From NCBI RefSeq assembly GCF_030812335.1, contig NZ_JAUSSN010000018.1, positions 1 through 53,315 of the forward strand: a DNA stretch of 53,315 nt, written 5' to 3'. Numbering within the stretch: the stretch's first letter is position 1; each line of letters begins with the position of its first letter. Made by a program: the position numbers and the translations under genes. The notes beneath the pieces are model-generated. The model saw only the letters and a program-made list of their open reading frames with translations. It was not told the DNA's origin and made no database searches. Below, piece after piece: positions 40,735-49,118 of the stretch. Source of the DNA: Pseudarthrobacter oxydans. Lineage in GTDB: Bacteria > Actinomycetota > Actinomycetes > Actinomycetales > Micrococcaceae.

Positions 40735-41042
40735 GCCTCCAGCGTAGCCAGAGGCGCTAAACGCAGAGAAAACGCAGGCGAAACGCGCGGAGAATCCAAG
40801 GTAAAGCGGATGGGAAGCCGACAGGCAAAGTGCCGCCTGAAGGCATGAGCGAGGTGGATCCTTCCCGGACCTCAGGTCAAGAACCGCACGGCGAATGGAT
40901 CATCGCCTCAAATATCACCGATTGTTGAGACGGTCGTGCCGTTTTCGAGTCGGCATCGGGAGTGTCGATGACTGTGAATCGCAGCAGTAGGTGGCGGCGT
41001 TTCACAGCGCTAAATGGCGCCCTGGTGCCCGGAAGCCGATCG
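40735..41042. other. Spacer at the 3' end of the meta-cleavage operon
   Basis: No gene is supported. GAAACGC/AAACGCAG-like motifs recur near 40757-40790. No clear terminator is visible for the leftward operon. Confidence 0.45.
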
Positions 41043-41582
41043 TCAGTGGATGGCGAGCTCGATCGCGAGCACTGCGAGTCCAAGCGCCGCCATGATGGCG
41101 AGTACAAGGATCTTAAGCCATGGCTTGACGGACAGTCGCCGCACAGCGAAGAGCGCGACGACTACCAGGGTGGCGACGAGAGTCGCCGCGATCATCCGGA
41201 GCGCTGGCGCCACGCCGATCACGCCAAGTGCGCTGAGCCCAAGGATCGCCATCGGCGCGACGATGACGCCTAACGACCCGAAGCTCACGTATATGAGGTG
41301 GGTGAGTTCGGTCCGGGATGGTAGCGAGCTGTCCCGGACCATATGTGCGATCACATCTGCAACAAAGACAGCCAGCAGCGTGCCCAGGACGGTGAGTAGG
41401 AGCGTGAGTGCAGCGCCGGCCACTGTCGCGTGCCCGGCGTCGCGTTCGGAAGCGATCGTCACGGCCAGGGCGGTGAAGGTGACATACACGCGCTCCTTAA
41501 GCGCCTCTGAGCGTTGCCGCGCGTCCGGGAACCGATGGGGAACCACCAGGGGGTGTTGGACGGTGCGCAGGGGACCTTTCAT
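41043..41582 (-). CDS. Integral membrane protein, last gene of the meta-cleavage operon
   Basis: 179 residues. After a basic start, helices lie at about 52-80 (GHATVAGAALTLLLTVLGTLLAVFVADVIAHM), 93-112, 116-134 and 152-174. I do not recognise the family. The ATG at 41582 overlaps the flavin hydroxylase stop (ATGA), which places it firmly in the operon. It could take part in substrate uptake, but nothing in the sequence shows this. Confidence 0.75.
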   Translation of the reverse strand: MKGPLRTVQHPLVVPHRFPDARQRSEALKERVYVTFTALAVTIASERDAGHATVAGAALTLLLTVLGTLLAVFVADVIAHMVRDSSLPSRTELTHLIYVSFGSLGVIVAPMAILGLSALGVIGVAPALRMIAATLVATLVVVALFAVRRLSVKPWLKILVLAIMAALGLAVLAIELAIH

Positions 41583-43126
41583 CGCTCTGTTCCCCCGGCG
41601 TCCGCGGGTGTCGAGTGGAAGGAAGGCAGGCGGGTGAGGCTCCCGGAGACCGAGTCGGAAGTGAACATCACGGTGCGATCCGGGCGGACGACCCCCGAAG
41701 CCACTCGATGTCGGACGAGCCACTGGTGGAGCTCAGATCCGGGGTCTGGAACGACCGGCGCAGCGCCCTTGTCAAGGATCAGTTCGCGTTCCTCGGGAGT
41801 GATCGCGAGAGCTAGCAGCGCGAATCCGTTGCCGGCGATGTCGTCGAATCGGCCGGCGTCCGGGGTGACCGAGGTCGGGGCGTTCGGGCAGACACGTCCG
41901 ACGGCGGACGTGCGGGCGAGTCCACGGAGCCGAGTGCGAGAGCCAGAGGGTATAGCTGTCTCGGACTGTGCGGGAATGCCTGCCACGAGGTGCAGGCCCG
42001 GTGCGAAGAACCTCCGCAGGGCCGTACCGACGCGACCGCCCGCGGTCATGGTGAGGCCGAACAGCTTGGCGACGGTGATGGTTCTTTTTGCGTGCCGCTT
42101 GCGCTCGGTCTGGTAACTGACAAGTGTGGTTGCGGGGAGGTCGCCGGCAAGAACACCGGCGAGCTTCCAGGCCAGGTTCATCGCATCCCGGAGTCCCGCC
42201 CCCATGCCCTGACCGATGAAGGGAGGACTCAGGTGAGCGGCGTCGCCGAGGAGGAAGACCCGGCGGTCGCGCCACTTGTTGGCGACCTGGGCGCGGAAGG
42301 TGTAGTCGGCGACCCGGATCACGCGCAGATCCTCCACCGGGACGTCGCCGGTCCACGGCCGGATCAGCGGATGGAGCGTATCCATCGTCGCGAAGTCGGC
42401 TGCGGTCTCGTCGGGCAGCAGCCGGAACTCCCAGCGGTAGCGGACCTCTCCGACGCGCATGTAGGTCCCGGCGCGGCGGGAATCGCACAGCTGGTGGACG
42501 CCTTCCCACTGGTTCAGTCGCGCCGACGTGTCGATGTCGATAACAAGCCAGCGCTGTTCGAAGCCCAGATCCTCCATTTCCGCGCCGATGGCCTTCCTGA
42601 CCACGCTCTTGGCCCCGTCGCAGCCGAGGACGTGGCTGGCACGGACCGACTCGCGTGCCCCCGTGACACGATCCGTAAAGTCCACCCGGGCAGCCGTGTT
42701 GCCTTGGGTCACGGCGAGCACCTCGACATTTCCGCGCAGGGTCACCGTAGGCATGGTCCGGAGGTTGCTGCGCAGGAGCTGCTCGAGGTCAGGCTGGTCA
42801 AACATGTTCGCTTGGGGATAGCCGTGGGCGCCGCCATCGGCTGATCGCTGGAACTCCGCGATCACCCGGTGGCCGGGTGTGAGCAGACGCAACCCGCGTG
42901 CAGGGCGGCTGAGCCCAGCGAATTGCGCCGCCACGCCTAGACTGTCGAGGATGCGGTAGACCTCGTCGTCGAGATGTACGGCTCGTGGTAACGGGTAGAC
43001 ACCCTCCCAGCGGTCCAGGACGAGGCACTCGACGCCGTACTGGCCGAGCAGGGTGGCGACAGCCAGCCCGGACGGACCAGCGCCGACCACGACCACCGGC
43101 CCCGCGCCGTCGTTGTGGGCGCTCAT
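41579..43126 (-). CDS. FAD-dependent aromatic hydroxylase (MhpA/PheA-like)
   Basis: 515 residues of the class A flavin monooxygenase type. GAGPSGLAVATLLGQYG binds the ADP part of FAD, CDGAKSVVRKAIG is the DG motif, and LLGDAAHLSPPFIGQGMGAG is the GD motif. The closest general type is 3-(3-hydroxyphenyl)propionate or phenol hydroxylase, which makes a catechol for ring cleavage. The ATG overlaps the DoxX stop. In this operon it should produce the substrate of the extradiol dioxygenase. Confidence 0.9.
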   Translation of the reverse strand: MSAHNDGAGPVVVVGAGPSGLAVATLLGQYGVECLVLDRWEGVYPLPRAVHLDDEVYRILDSLGVAAQFAGLSRPARGLRLLTPGHRVIAEFQRSADGGAHGYPQANMFDQPDLEQLLRSNLRTMPTVTLRGNVEVLAVTQGNTAARVDFTDRVTGARESVRASHVLGCDGAKSVVRKAIGAEMEDLGFEQRWLVIDIDTSARLNQWEGVHQLCDSRRAGTYMRVGEVRYRWEFRLLPDETAADFATMDTLHPLIRPWTGDVPVEDLRVIRVADYTFRAQVANKWRDRRVFLLGDAAHLSPPFIGQGMGAGLRDAMNLAWKLAGVLAGDLPATTLVSYQTERKRHAKRTITVAKLFGLTMTAGGRVGTALRRFFAPGLHLVAGIPAQSETAIPSGSRTRLRGLARTSAVGRVCPNAPTSVTPDAGRFDDIAGNGFALLALAITPEERELILDKGAAPVVPDPGSELHQWLVRHRVASGVVRPDRTVMFTSDSVSGSLTRLPSFHSTPADAGGTER

Positions 43127-43470
43127 CCTATTGCCGCCGCAATGAGGCCAAGATAGCTGATGAGTGCCGCCGTCATGACCGCCGCCGGGGCGATCTCACG
43201 GGGACCGTCGCCGTTCCTGAGATGGGTGACGCAGGCCCCGGTCATCAGAAGCACGAGGCCGACAGCTGCCGCAAGGCCGATCCTCACCTCGACCAGCCCG
43301 AGCAGGAGGCCGACGGCGGCAAGCAGCTCCAGGGCGCCGATGCGCCTGTATGCGGCGGAGCTGAAGCCCACATGGGCCGCCCGGGCGGGCATTCCCGCCG
43401 CGCCGGCCACTTTTGCCAGGCCGAGCAGGGTGAAGCATCCGGCCAGCGCTATCGTGAGGACGATGATCAT
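43123..43470 (-). CDS. DoxX-family membrane protein
   Basis: 115 residues and four transmembrane helices. The DoxX pattern is seen in LLGLAKVAGAAGMPARAAHV, then YRRIGALELLAAVGLLLGL and LLMTGACVTHLRNGDG. I chose the ATG at 43470 because it overlaps the ligase stop (ATGA) and homology begins there. DoxX-like proteins occur with oxygenases and thiol metabolism; the role here is unknown, perhaps redox support of the hydroxylase. Confidence 0.82.
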   Translation of the reverse strand: MIIVLTIALAGCFTLLGLAKVAGAAGMPARAAHVGFSSAAYRRIGALELLAAVGLLLGLVEVRIGLAAAVGLVLLMTGACVTHLRNGDGPREIAPAAVMTAALISYLGLIAAAIG

Positions 43471-45365
43471 CGATCCGCCTTTCGTGCGGGCCGATGCGTG
43501 ATCCGCCATCGGACGCCGAACTCGTCGAGGGCACGCTTGATGGCCGCGTGCGATGCCTGGTCAGCACTCACGGTGACGAGTATGGTGCCGTCCTCGATCT
43601 CGGCTTCCACGGCGTGCACGACGGCCATCTCCCGCAAGGCCTCGCTCAGCGCTACCCTGGCGGCGTCCGCCCGGAGCGCGAGCTTGTATGGTTTGCCCAC
43701 GGCAGTGACCGGAAGCTGGTCGACGACGGTGACGGACTTCGGCGAGGACGCCCGTTCCGCGACCCTTTCGTCCGCCCAGCGGATCAGGTCCTCCGTCCTC
43801 GTGGTCGCCCCCGCAGCCAACGTTACGTAGGCGACCGGTACCTCCCCCGCATGCCGGTCGGGTCTGCCGACAGCCGCCGCACCCGTCACTTCCGGGTGGG
43901 TGAGGAGGGCGTCTTCGACAATTGCAGGGTCGATGTTGTGGCCGCCTCGGATGATCAGGTCTTTGGCGCGGCCGGTGAGCTTGACGAAGCCGTTCTCATC
44001 GACCTGTCCGAGGTCGCCGGTGTCGAGCCAGCCGTCCCGCAATTTGCCGAGGCCGTCGAGCAAGAGACCGTCGGGGCCGCTGCCGACGACGTAGCCGGGG
44101 AAGACCGTCGGGCTCTTGATCACCAGCAAGCCTCTTGTGCCTGGCCCGACATCATGCCAGTGTCCGGCGTCGTCGACGTGCACCGCTTTGATCTCCTGGT
44201 AGGGCAGTCGACAGCCGAGCGAGCCCTTGGTGGTGCCTGGGAAACTCCGAACGCTTGCGCACGTCGCCTCCGTCAGGCCGTACCCTTCGATGAGGGGGAC
44301 GCAGGTGGCTGTCTCGAAGCCGGCACGTACGGCCGCGGGCAGCGGACTGGCTCCGACCATGGCGTAGCGCAGGCTGCTGATGTCGGCGTTAACGGGAGAC
44401 GCGGCGAGCGTGGCGTAAACGGTAGGAACGGCGCTCATCGCCGTAAGCCGGTGGTGCTCGACGAGCTTCCAGAAGACGTCATAGAGGGCAGGGTCGCGAT
44501 AGCCCAGCGGTCCGGACCACACGACGGTCTGGCCCTTGAAAAGGGGAGCGAGGACGGTCACCATGAGGGCGTTGACGTGGAACAACGGCAGGGCTGCGAA
44601 GTACACGGCGTCCTCGTCGAGGAGGTCGTAGGCCGCGATCATCCAAGAGTCGGCGATCTCATTGGCGTGGGTGTGTGCCGCCAGCTTCGGGGTGCCGGTC
44701 GTGCCGCCGGTGTGGAAGAGTGCCGCCAGATCGCGCGGTCCGGGCTGATCACCGTGGAACTGCTCGGACGACGCGTCGGCTGCCCGGCGTGCCAGACAGT
44801 CCACGCTTGCGGATCCGACGGTCGCGGCCGGGCCGGATGGTGCCTGCCCGGTCGGTGACATGAGGAGCACATAGTCCACCAGGCCCTTCTTCGCCAGGCT
44901 GAACGCGGCCTCGGTGACTCCGGGATCGAGATCGGACCCGGCGGCCACCAGCACACGAGCGCCCGAGCGCTGGAGCAGCTCGGCGATGTAATCCTCGGAC
45001 AAGCCGGGGTTTATCGGGACGGCGATCCCGGCAGCCTGGGCCGCCAGGGTCGCGGAGATGAGCTCCTGGCAGTTGGGCGAGAGTAAGGCCACGGTGTCCT
45101 GGCGCCCGACCCCGATTTCTGCCAGTAGGTTCGCTATCCGGTTCACGTCGGCTAGAAGCTCAGCGAACGTCAGCTTGACGGGTTCCTGCCAGCGCTCGGT
45201 GTTCGGAAGTATTGCCACTGCCGTCCGATCCGGCCATAGCCGGGCGGCTCGGCACAACAGCTCATATGTCGATGCCGGAAGGCCGCGCTCGGAGAGGGGG
45301 GTCCTCTCGATATCGACGACGTCGTCCGGGCCTGAATACCAAGGCCAGAGGGGCGTGCCGTTCAC
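43467..45365 (-). CDS. Acyl-CoA synthetase (AMP-forming)
   Basis: 632 residues of the ANL superfamily. The P-loop is LFHTGGTTGTPKLAAHTH, the core motif YGLTEAT, the adenine motif GWLDTGD, the hinge LTGRAKDLIIRGG, and the C-terminal catalytic Lys lies in AVGKPYKLALR. It activates a carboxylic acid as CoA thioester. About 60 residues after the usual end suggest a small extra regulatory tail (VVHAVEAEIEDGTILVTVSA). In the operon it would activate an aromatic side-chain acid or a ring-cleavage product. Confidence 0.9.
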   Translation of the reverse strand: MNGTPLWPWYSGPDDVVDIERTPLSERGLPASTYELLCRAARLWPDRTAVAILPNTERWQEPVKLTFAELLADVNRIANLLAEIGVGRQDTVALLSPNCQELISATLAAQAAGIAVPINPGLSEDYIAELLQRSGARVLVAAGSDLDPGVTEAAFSLAKKGLVDYVLLMSPTGQAPSGPAATVGSASVDCLARRAADASSEQFHGDQPGPRDLAALFHTGGTTGTPKLAAHTHANEIADSWMIAAYDLLDEDAVYFAALPLFHVNALMVTVLAPLFKGQTVVWSGPLGYRDPALYDVFWKLVEHHRLTAMSAVPTVYATLAASPVNADISSLRYAMVGASPLPAAVRAGFETATCVPLIEGYGLTEATCASVRSFPGTTKGSLGCRLPYQEIKAVHVDDAGHWHDVGPGTRGLLVIKSPTVFPGYVVGSGPDGLLLDGLGKLRDGWLDTGDLGQVDENGFVKLTGRAKDLIIRGGHNIDPAIVEDALLTHPEVTGAAAVGRPDRHAGEVPVAYVTLAAGATTRTEDLIRWADERVAERASSPKSVTVVDQLPVTAVGKPYKLALRADAARVALSEALREMAVVHAVEAEIEDGTILVTVSADQASHAAIKRALDEFGVRWRITHRPARKADR

Positions 45366-46300
45366 CGGGCGTCCCTCACGGTCGTGCGTTGGCTCCCCAG
45401 GTCGATCTTCCCGTCGTCGGTGCTGATGGCGATCTCGATGACGTCACCGCTCTTGAGGTATTTCGGATTGCGGCCCTGGGCCTTGAAGAACAGGCGCCAC
45501 TTAGCGGCGGCGGGCAGCAGATTGCTGATGATCTCGACCGGCTTCGGTGGTGCGCTCAGTGCGGTGCCGGCAGGGGTGCCCGTCAGGACCACGTCGCCGG
45601 GGGAGAGGTGCTGGAAGCGGGTGAGTGCCTGCAGCGCCTGGACGGGGAGGTAGATCATGTCGGCCACCGTCATGTCCTGACGGATTTCGCCGTTTACCCA
45701 CAGCCTCAACCGCAGCTCACCGAAGCGGTTCCAGTCCTCGGCGTCGAAGAGCACGAGCGTCGGTCCGGTGGGGGTAAAGCTCGGGTAGGACTTGGACTCG
45801 TAGAACTGGGTCTTCGGGAGTTGCAGGTCGCGGGCCGAGATGTCGTTGGTGATCACGAGCCCAGCGACGTAGTCGGCGATCGTGTCCTCAGTGATGACAG
45901 AGTTGACCGGGGTCTCTTGGCCCATTACGAGGCCGATCTCAGCCTCGTAGTCGAGGAACCGCACGTGCGGGGGCCGGACGACGTCGTCATGGGGCCCGCT
46001 GATCGAGCCCGAGGACTTGCGGAAAAACGTCAACGGGATTTCTTTAGGATCCATGCCGGCGTCCCTCACGTGCGAGGCGTAGTTCGTCATCTGGGCCACC
46101 ACGCGGCACGGCACTGTGATCGGCGAGACGAGGTCCAGGTTTTCCAGCGGCACAGTTTCGCTGTCGCCGATCGCGGCGTGGATGGCCGCCCGATCGGCGA
46201 TCAGCTCGCCTGTGGTGGTCGCAGCAGTGGCGATGCGGACGGCACCGGTGGGCGTGTGAACCCACCAGTCGTCGGCGGTACGCAGGATGGAGACGGTCAT
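45362..46300 (-). CDS. Fumarylacetoacetate hydrolase family protein
   Basis: 312 residues. The FAH catalytic region includes YASHVRDAG, FRKSSGSISGPHD, FLDYEAEIGLVMG with the metal-binding Glu pair, ITNDISARDLQL and DVVLTGTPAG. Such enzymes cleave C-C bonds or hydrate/isomerise meta-cleavage products with Mg2+. ATG at 46300 overlaps the dioxygenase stop, so the ring-cleavage product passes directly to a co-translated enzyme. Confidence 0.9.
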   Translation of the reverse strand: MTVSILRTADDWWVHTPTGAVRIATAATTTGELIADRAAIHAAIGDSETVPLENLDLVSPITVPCRVVAQMTNYASHVRDAGMDPKEIPLTFFRKSSGSISGPHDDVVRPPHVRFLDYEAEIGLVMGQETPVNSVITEDTIADYVAGLVITNDISARDLQLPKTQFYESKSYPSFTPTGPTLVLFDAEDWNRFGELRLRLWVNGEIRQDMTVADMIYLPVQALQALTRFQHLSPGDVVLTGTPAGTALSAPPKPVEIISNLLPAAAKWRLFFKAQGRNPKYLKSGDVIEIAISTDDGKIDLGSQRTTVRDAR

Positions 46301-47439
46301 GAGGTGGCTACTTTCATCAGGCCGCGCAGGCGCGTGAAATCGAACTCGTTGTCCTCGCGGAGGGCGGAGACCATCGAGGCAAGCTCGCGCAGCGACTCCC
46401 GGCCAGGGCTGATCCCGAGGAAGTCCTTGCTGGCCGGAGGGCCCCACTGGGCGAGATTGGTGGCGGACATTTGTGCCCAACCGGGCTCGAGCGTGCAGTC
46501 GAACATGTCCCCGTCGGTGAAGTGCTCGACCAGGAAGCCGTTGGGGTCGCGCCAGTAGTCGAAGATCTGGCTGCCCTGGATGTGGCGGCCGATCCCCCAC
46601 GAACGGTGGTAACCAAGGTCGCGCAGGAACTCACCGCCGGCGGCCAGGGCATCCATGTCAGCGACCTGGTATGCCGAGTGCACGTAGCGATTAGACGGTC
46701 CCAGCGTCATCGCGATGGTGTGATGATCGGTTGGTGTCGAACCCCGGTCGCAGCGGATGAAACTCATGGTCGGACCGCGTTCGCGCTGGCCCGGGTAGTA
46801 CAGGAAGTCACTGACGATCAGGCCGAGGTGCTCCAGGTACCAGTCGAGCGTTTCACGGTACTTTGTGCTCTGCAGCACGACGTGACCGAGGCGCTGAACC
46901 GTCGCTGGTTGACGCAGTGGCCGCTGGGTCTGGTTGGTCCGCGCCACCTCGTGGCCGGCGTTGAATACCAGGGGCGTCTGGGCCGGCAGCGAAGGGAGTT
47001 CGTGTGTGTCTGCGACGACGCGGATCGCGGCGCCGCTCGGATCCACGAGGTCGACCCCTATGCCGCCGATCGTCTCCGGTAGTTTTTTCGACGTCGTGCC
47101 TGTCGCGTCAGCCAGGCGAAGGACGTCCGAGGCCTCGGCCGCGGTGAACGCGGCGCCCACGTATTGCGATCTGGGTCCTCGCCGTACGATCACGCACGGC
47201 GCTCCGGTGTCGGTGCCCCGGAGGTGCAGCTCGTCCGGGGTGCGCAGGCTCGTAGCGAAGCCGAAGGCGTGCGCGAAGGTCTCTGCAGCGGGCAGGTCTG
47301 GCTTCTGGAACTCGAGCCATGCGATGTCATGCACCTTGATGATCGGGTTCGCAGCCCTTCCGCGGTGCTCGCCTCGCAGCGCCCCTTGCTCACTGTGCAG
47401 GTCGCTGTGGGTGCCAGGGTGGTCATGGTGGTTGTTCAT
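46297..47439 (-). CDS. Extradiol (type I) catechol dioxygenase, VOC superfamily
   Basis: 380 residues with two tandem VOC modules after a His-rich N-terminus. Fe(II) ligands are visible as His186 (LGHVVLQ), His254 (YVHSAYQ) and Glu305 (GFLVEHFTDGD). It cleaves a catechol next to the hydroxyl groups. It is the first gene of the six-gene unit, and the divergent TetR gene starts 129 bases away, with repeated operator-like motifs between them. Confidence 0.92.
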   Translation of the reverse strand: MNNHHDHPGTHSDLHSEQGALRGEHRGRAANPIIKVHDIAWLEFQKPDLPAAETFAHAFGFATSLRTPDELHLRGTDTGAPCVIVRRGPRSQYVGAAFTAAEASDVLRLADATGTTSKKLPETIGGIGVDLVDPSGAAIRVVADTHELPSLPAQTPLVFNAGHEVARTNQTQRPLRQPATVQRLGHVVLQSTKYRETLDWYLEHLGLIVSDFLYYPGQRERGPTMSFIRCDRGSTPTDHHTIAMTLGPSNRYVHSAYQVADMDALAAGGEFLRDLGYHRSWGIGRHIQGSQIFDYWRDPNGFLVEHFTDGDMFDCTLEPGWAQMSATNLAQWGPPASKDFLGISPGRESLRELASMVSALREDNEFDFTRLRGLMKVATS

Positions 47440-47472
47440 GGTTGCCTCTCTTTCTGACTAAATATTCGCTTA

Positions 47473-47514
47473 TGAAGATATCGTCAGTCAAGAGTAGATG
47501 AAGATTTATTCAGA
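47473..47514. promoter_or_regulatory. Direct repeats ATGAAGATNNNNTCAG, candidate TetR sites
   Basis: Two copies (47473-47488 and 47499-47514) lie 26 bp apart in the AT-rich space between the dioxygenase gene and tetR. Each includes partial dyad symmetry (TGAA...TTCA in the second). This placement is ideal for control of both promoters. Confidence 0.5.
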
Positions 47515-47568
47515 AGTGACGGTGCGCTGGTAGGATTCACATGACCGGATGACTTCAAGGAGCCAGCG

Positions 47569-48285
47569 ATGACCCAAGCCCCAGCCCCAGCCCCAGCCCC
47601 AGCCTCGTCGCCGGAACCCACCCGGTCGCATCGACGGAAGGCGCAGACCCGCGCCGCGCTGGTCCGCGCAGCACAGTCCTTCCTGGCTCAAGGACTGACC
47701 AACACGCCGGTGCTGGAGATCACCCAGGCCGCGGACGTTGGGATCGGCTCCTTCTATAACCACTTTGAGTCCAAGGACCAGCTGTTCGAGGCAGCGGTCG
47801 AGCACGTCATGGACCTCCTCGGCGCGGTACTCGACGAGCTCACCACCGACGCCGACGACCCCGCCGTCGCGTTTGCGACCAGCTTCCGGTTGACCGGTCG
47901 CTTCCACCGCCGTGAACCTCAGCTCAGCAAGGTCATGCTTCACAGCGCCCTTGACCTCCTAGGCGCGCAGAGAGGACTGGCACCACGTGTCCGGCGCGAC
48001 ATCCAGGCCGGCGTCGAGTCCGGTCGGTTCACCATGACAGACGTCGACGTCGCCGTAGCGTGCGTCCTCGGCGCGGCGACCTTCCTCGGACAGCTCATCC
48101 ATGCTGAACCGGACCGCGACGACGCCGAGGCGACGGATCAGGCGGCCGAGGCACTCCTGCGAATGCTGGGTGTGTCTGCCGACGAAGCGAGCGCGATATG
48201 TCGCAGTCCCCTCCCTGAGCTCCAGACTGCACGGCTGCGCGGTGCTGCCGGCGAGGCGACAACGAACGGAGCCGCGGCCCGCTGA
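47569..48285 (+). CDS. TetR/AcrR-family regulator of the meta-cleavage operon
   Basis: 238 residues. The N-terminal 18 residues include an Ala-Pro run encoded by a GCCCCA hexamer repeat. The TetR DNA-binding domain follows (RAALVRAAQSFLAQG, then NTPVLEITQAADVGIGSFYNHFESKDQLF), and the C-terminal ligand domain ends about residue 210. It is divergent from the operon, the usual position for a local repressor responding to a pathway compound (inference). Confidence 0.9.
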   Translation: MTQAPAPAPAPASSPEPTRSHRRKAQTRAALVRAAQSFLAQGLTNTPVLEITQAADVGIGSFYNHFESKDQLFEAAVEHVMDLLGAVLDELTTDADDPAVAFATSFRLTGRFHRREPQLSKVMLHSALDLLGAQRGLAPRVRRDIQAGVESGRFTMTDVDVAVACVLGAATFLGQLIHAEPDRDDAEATDQAAEALLRMLGVSADEASAICRSPLPELQTARLRGAAGEATTNGAAAR

Positions 48286-48716
48286 ATTGCGCGGCCTGGG
48301 GTCGCTTGCTGCTACTCGATCATCGGGCAACTCCTCGATGGTGGACGGATCGCATTACTCTTGCCACCGACGGAGTGAGGTTCGCCCCTGGCATATGACC
48401 CTCGACAGGACAGCCTGTCCACCCGGGCGAGTCAGCGGCTTTCGTACCGACCGATGGGCGTCCCGGGACCTATGCCTCTGTCGTTTCTATTCCGGCAGCC
48501 AAAACTGGAAGTGAGAGACCGAGCCCCTCCAGGGTGCTCCAGTAGCCGGGGGCCCACTGAAGTCCTCAGCCGCGTCGAAGGTGTGACACGAAGCATCCGT
48601 CGCTGCCCCCGCCGAATCGTCGGCGGGGCAACGCGGGTGCCGGCCGTCGACGCCGGAGTGCAGTAACGGCCGCCGATCGCAGCGTGGCTCGTCCGCCGCA
48701 ACTTTCGAGGAGAGCA
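48286..48716. other. Spacer between tetR and the DUF1003 gene
   Basis: No gene is supported. It holds the hairpin CCCCGCCGA-ATCG-TCGGCGGGG (48607-48628). The DUF1003 ribosome site GAGGAGA lies at the right end. Confidence 0.45.
48607..48628. terminator. 9-bp GC hairpin
   Basis: Perfect stem CCCCGCCGA / TCGGCGGGG with an ATCG loop. No T-run follows; it may still end the tetR transcript or fold in the DUF1003 leader. Confidence 0.4.
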
Positions 48717-49118
48717 ATGACCCGACTCCACCCGCCGCCGCCACTGCCCGAACACCCAGTCGTAATCAGGTTCCGGGAGAGGCGCGCCCAGCACCCGCAA
48801 TTGAGGATCGCCGACGTAATTACCGGCTTTGCCGGATCGATGCCTTTCGTTTACGTCCATGTGGTCGTCTTCGCCTGCTGGATGCTCTTTGTCGAGGAGA
48901 GCCCGTGGCCGACGCTGACCCTCGTCGTTTCGCTGGAGGCGATCTTCCTGTCGACCTTCGTCCTGATCGGGCAGAACCGGGCATCAGCCTTTCAGCAGGA
49001 GAAGGCTGATCACGACTTCCGCGAGCAGGAAACCGAACTGAAGACCAACACCGAGCTCACCCGCGAGATCCACAAGCTCACCACGGAGCTGCATCGACGT
49101 GTGATCGGTCAGGGATGA
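48717..49118 (+). CDS. DUF1003 family membrane protein
   Basis: 133 residues. The DUF1003 pattern is seen in RIADVITGFAGSMPFVYVHV, two helices (about 41-62 and 71-92) and the motif FVLIGQNRASAFQQEKADHD, with a charged coiled-coil end. ATG at 48717 follows GAGGAGAGCA. Its stop overlaps the next ATG by four bases. Function is unknown. Confidence 0.85.
   Translation: MTRLHPPPPLPEHPVVIRFRERRAQHPQLRIADVITGFAGSMPFVYVHVVVFACWMLFVEESPWPTLTLVVSLEAIFLSTFVLIGQNRASAFQQEKADHDFREQETELKTNTELTREIHKLTTELHRRVIGQG

Noticed and set aside
43494..46558. Plus-strand frames of 454 and 448 codons
   Set aside because: They lie opposite the acyl-CoA synthetase, FAH and dioxygenase genes and contain no protein motifs.
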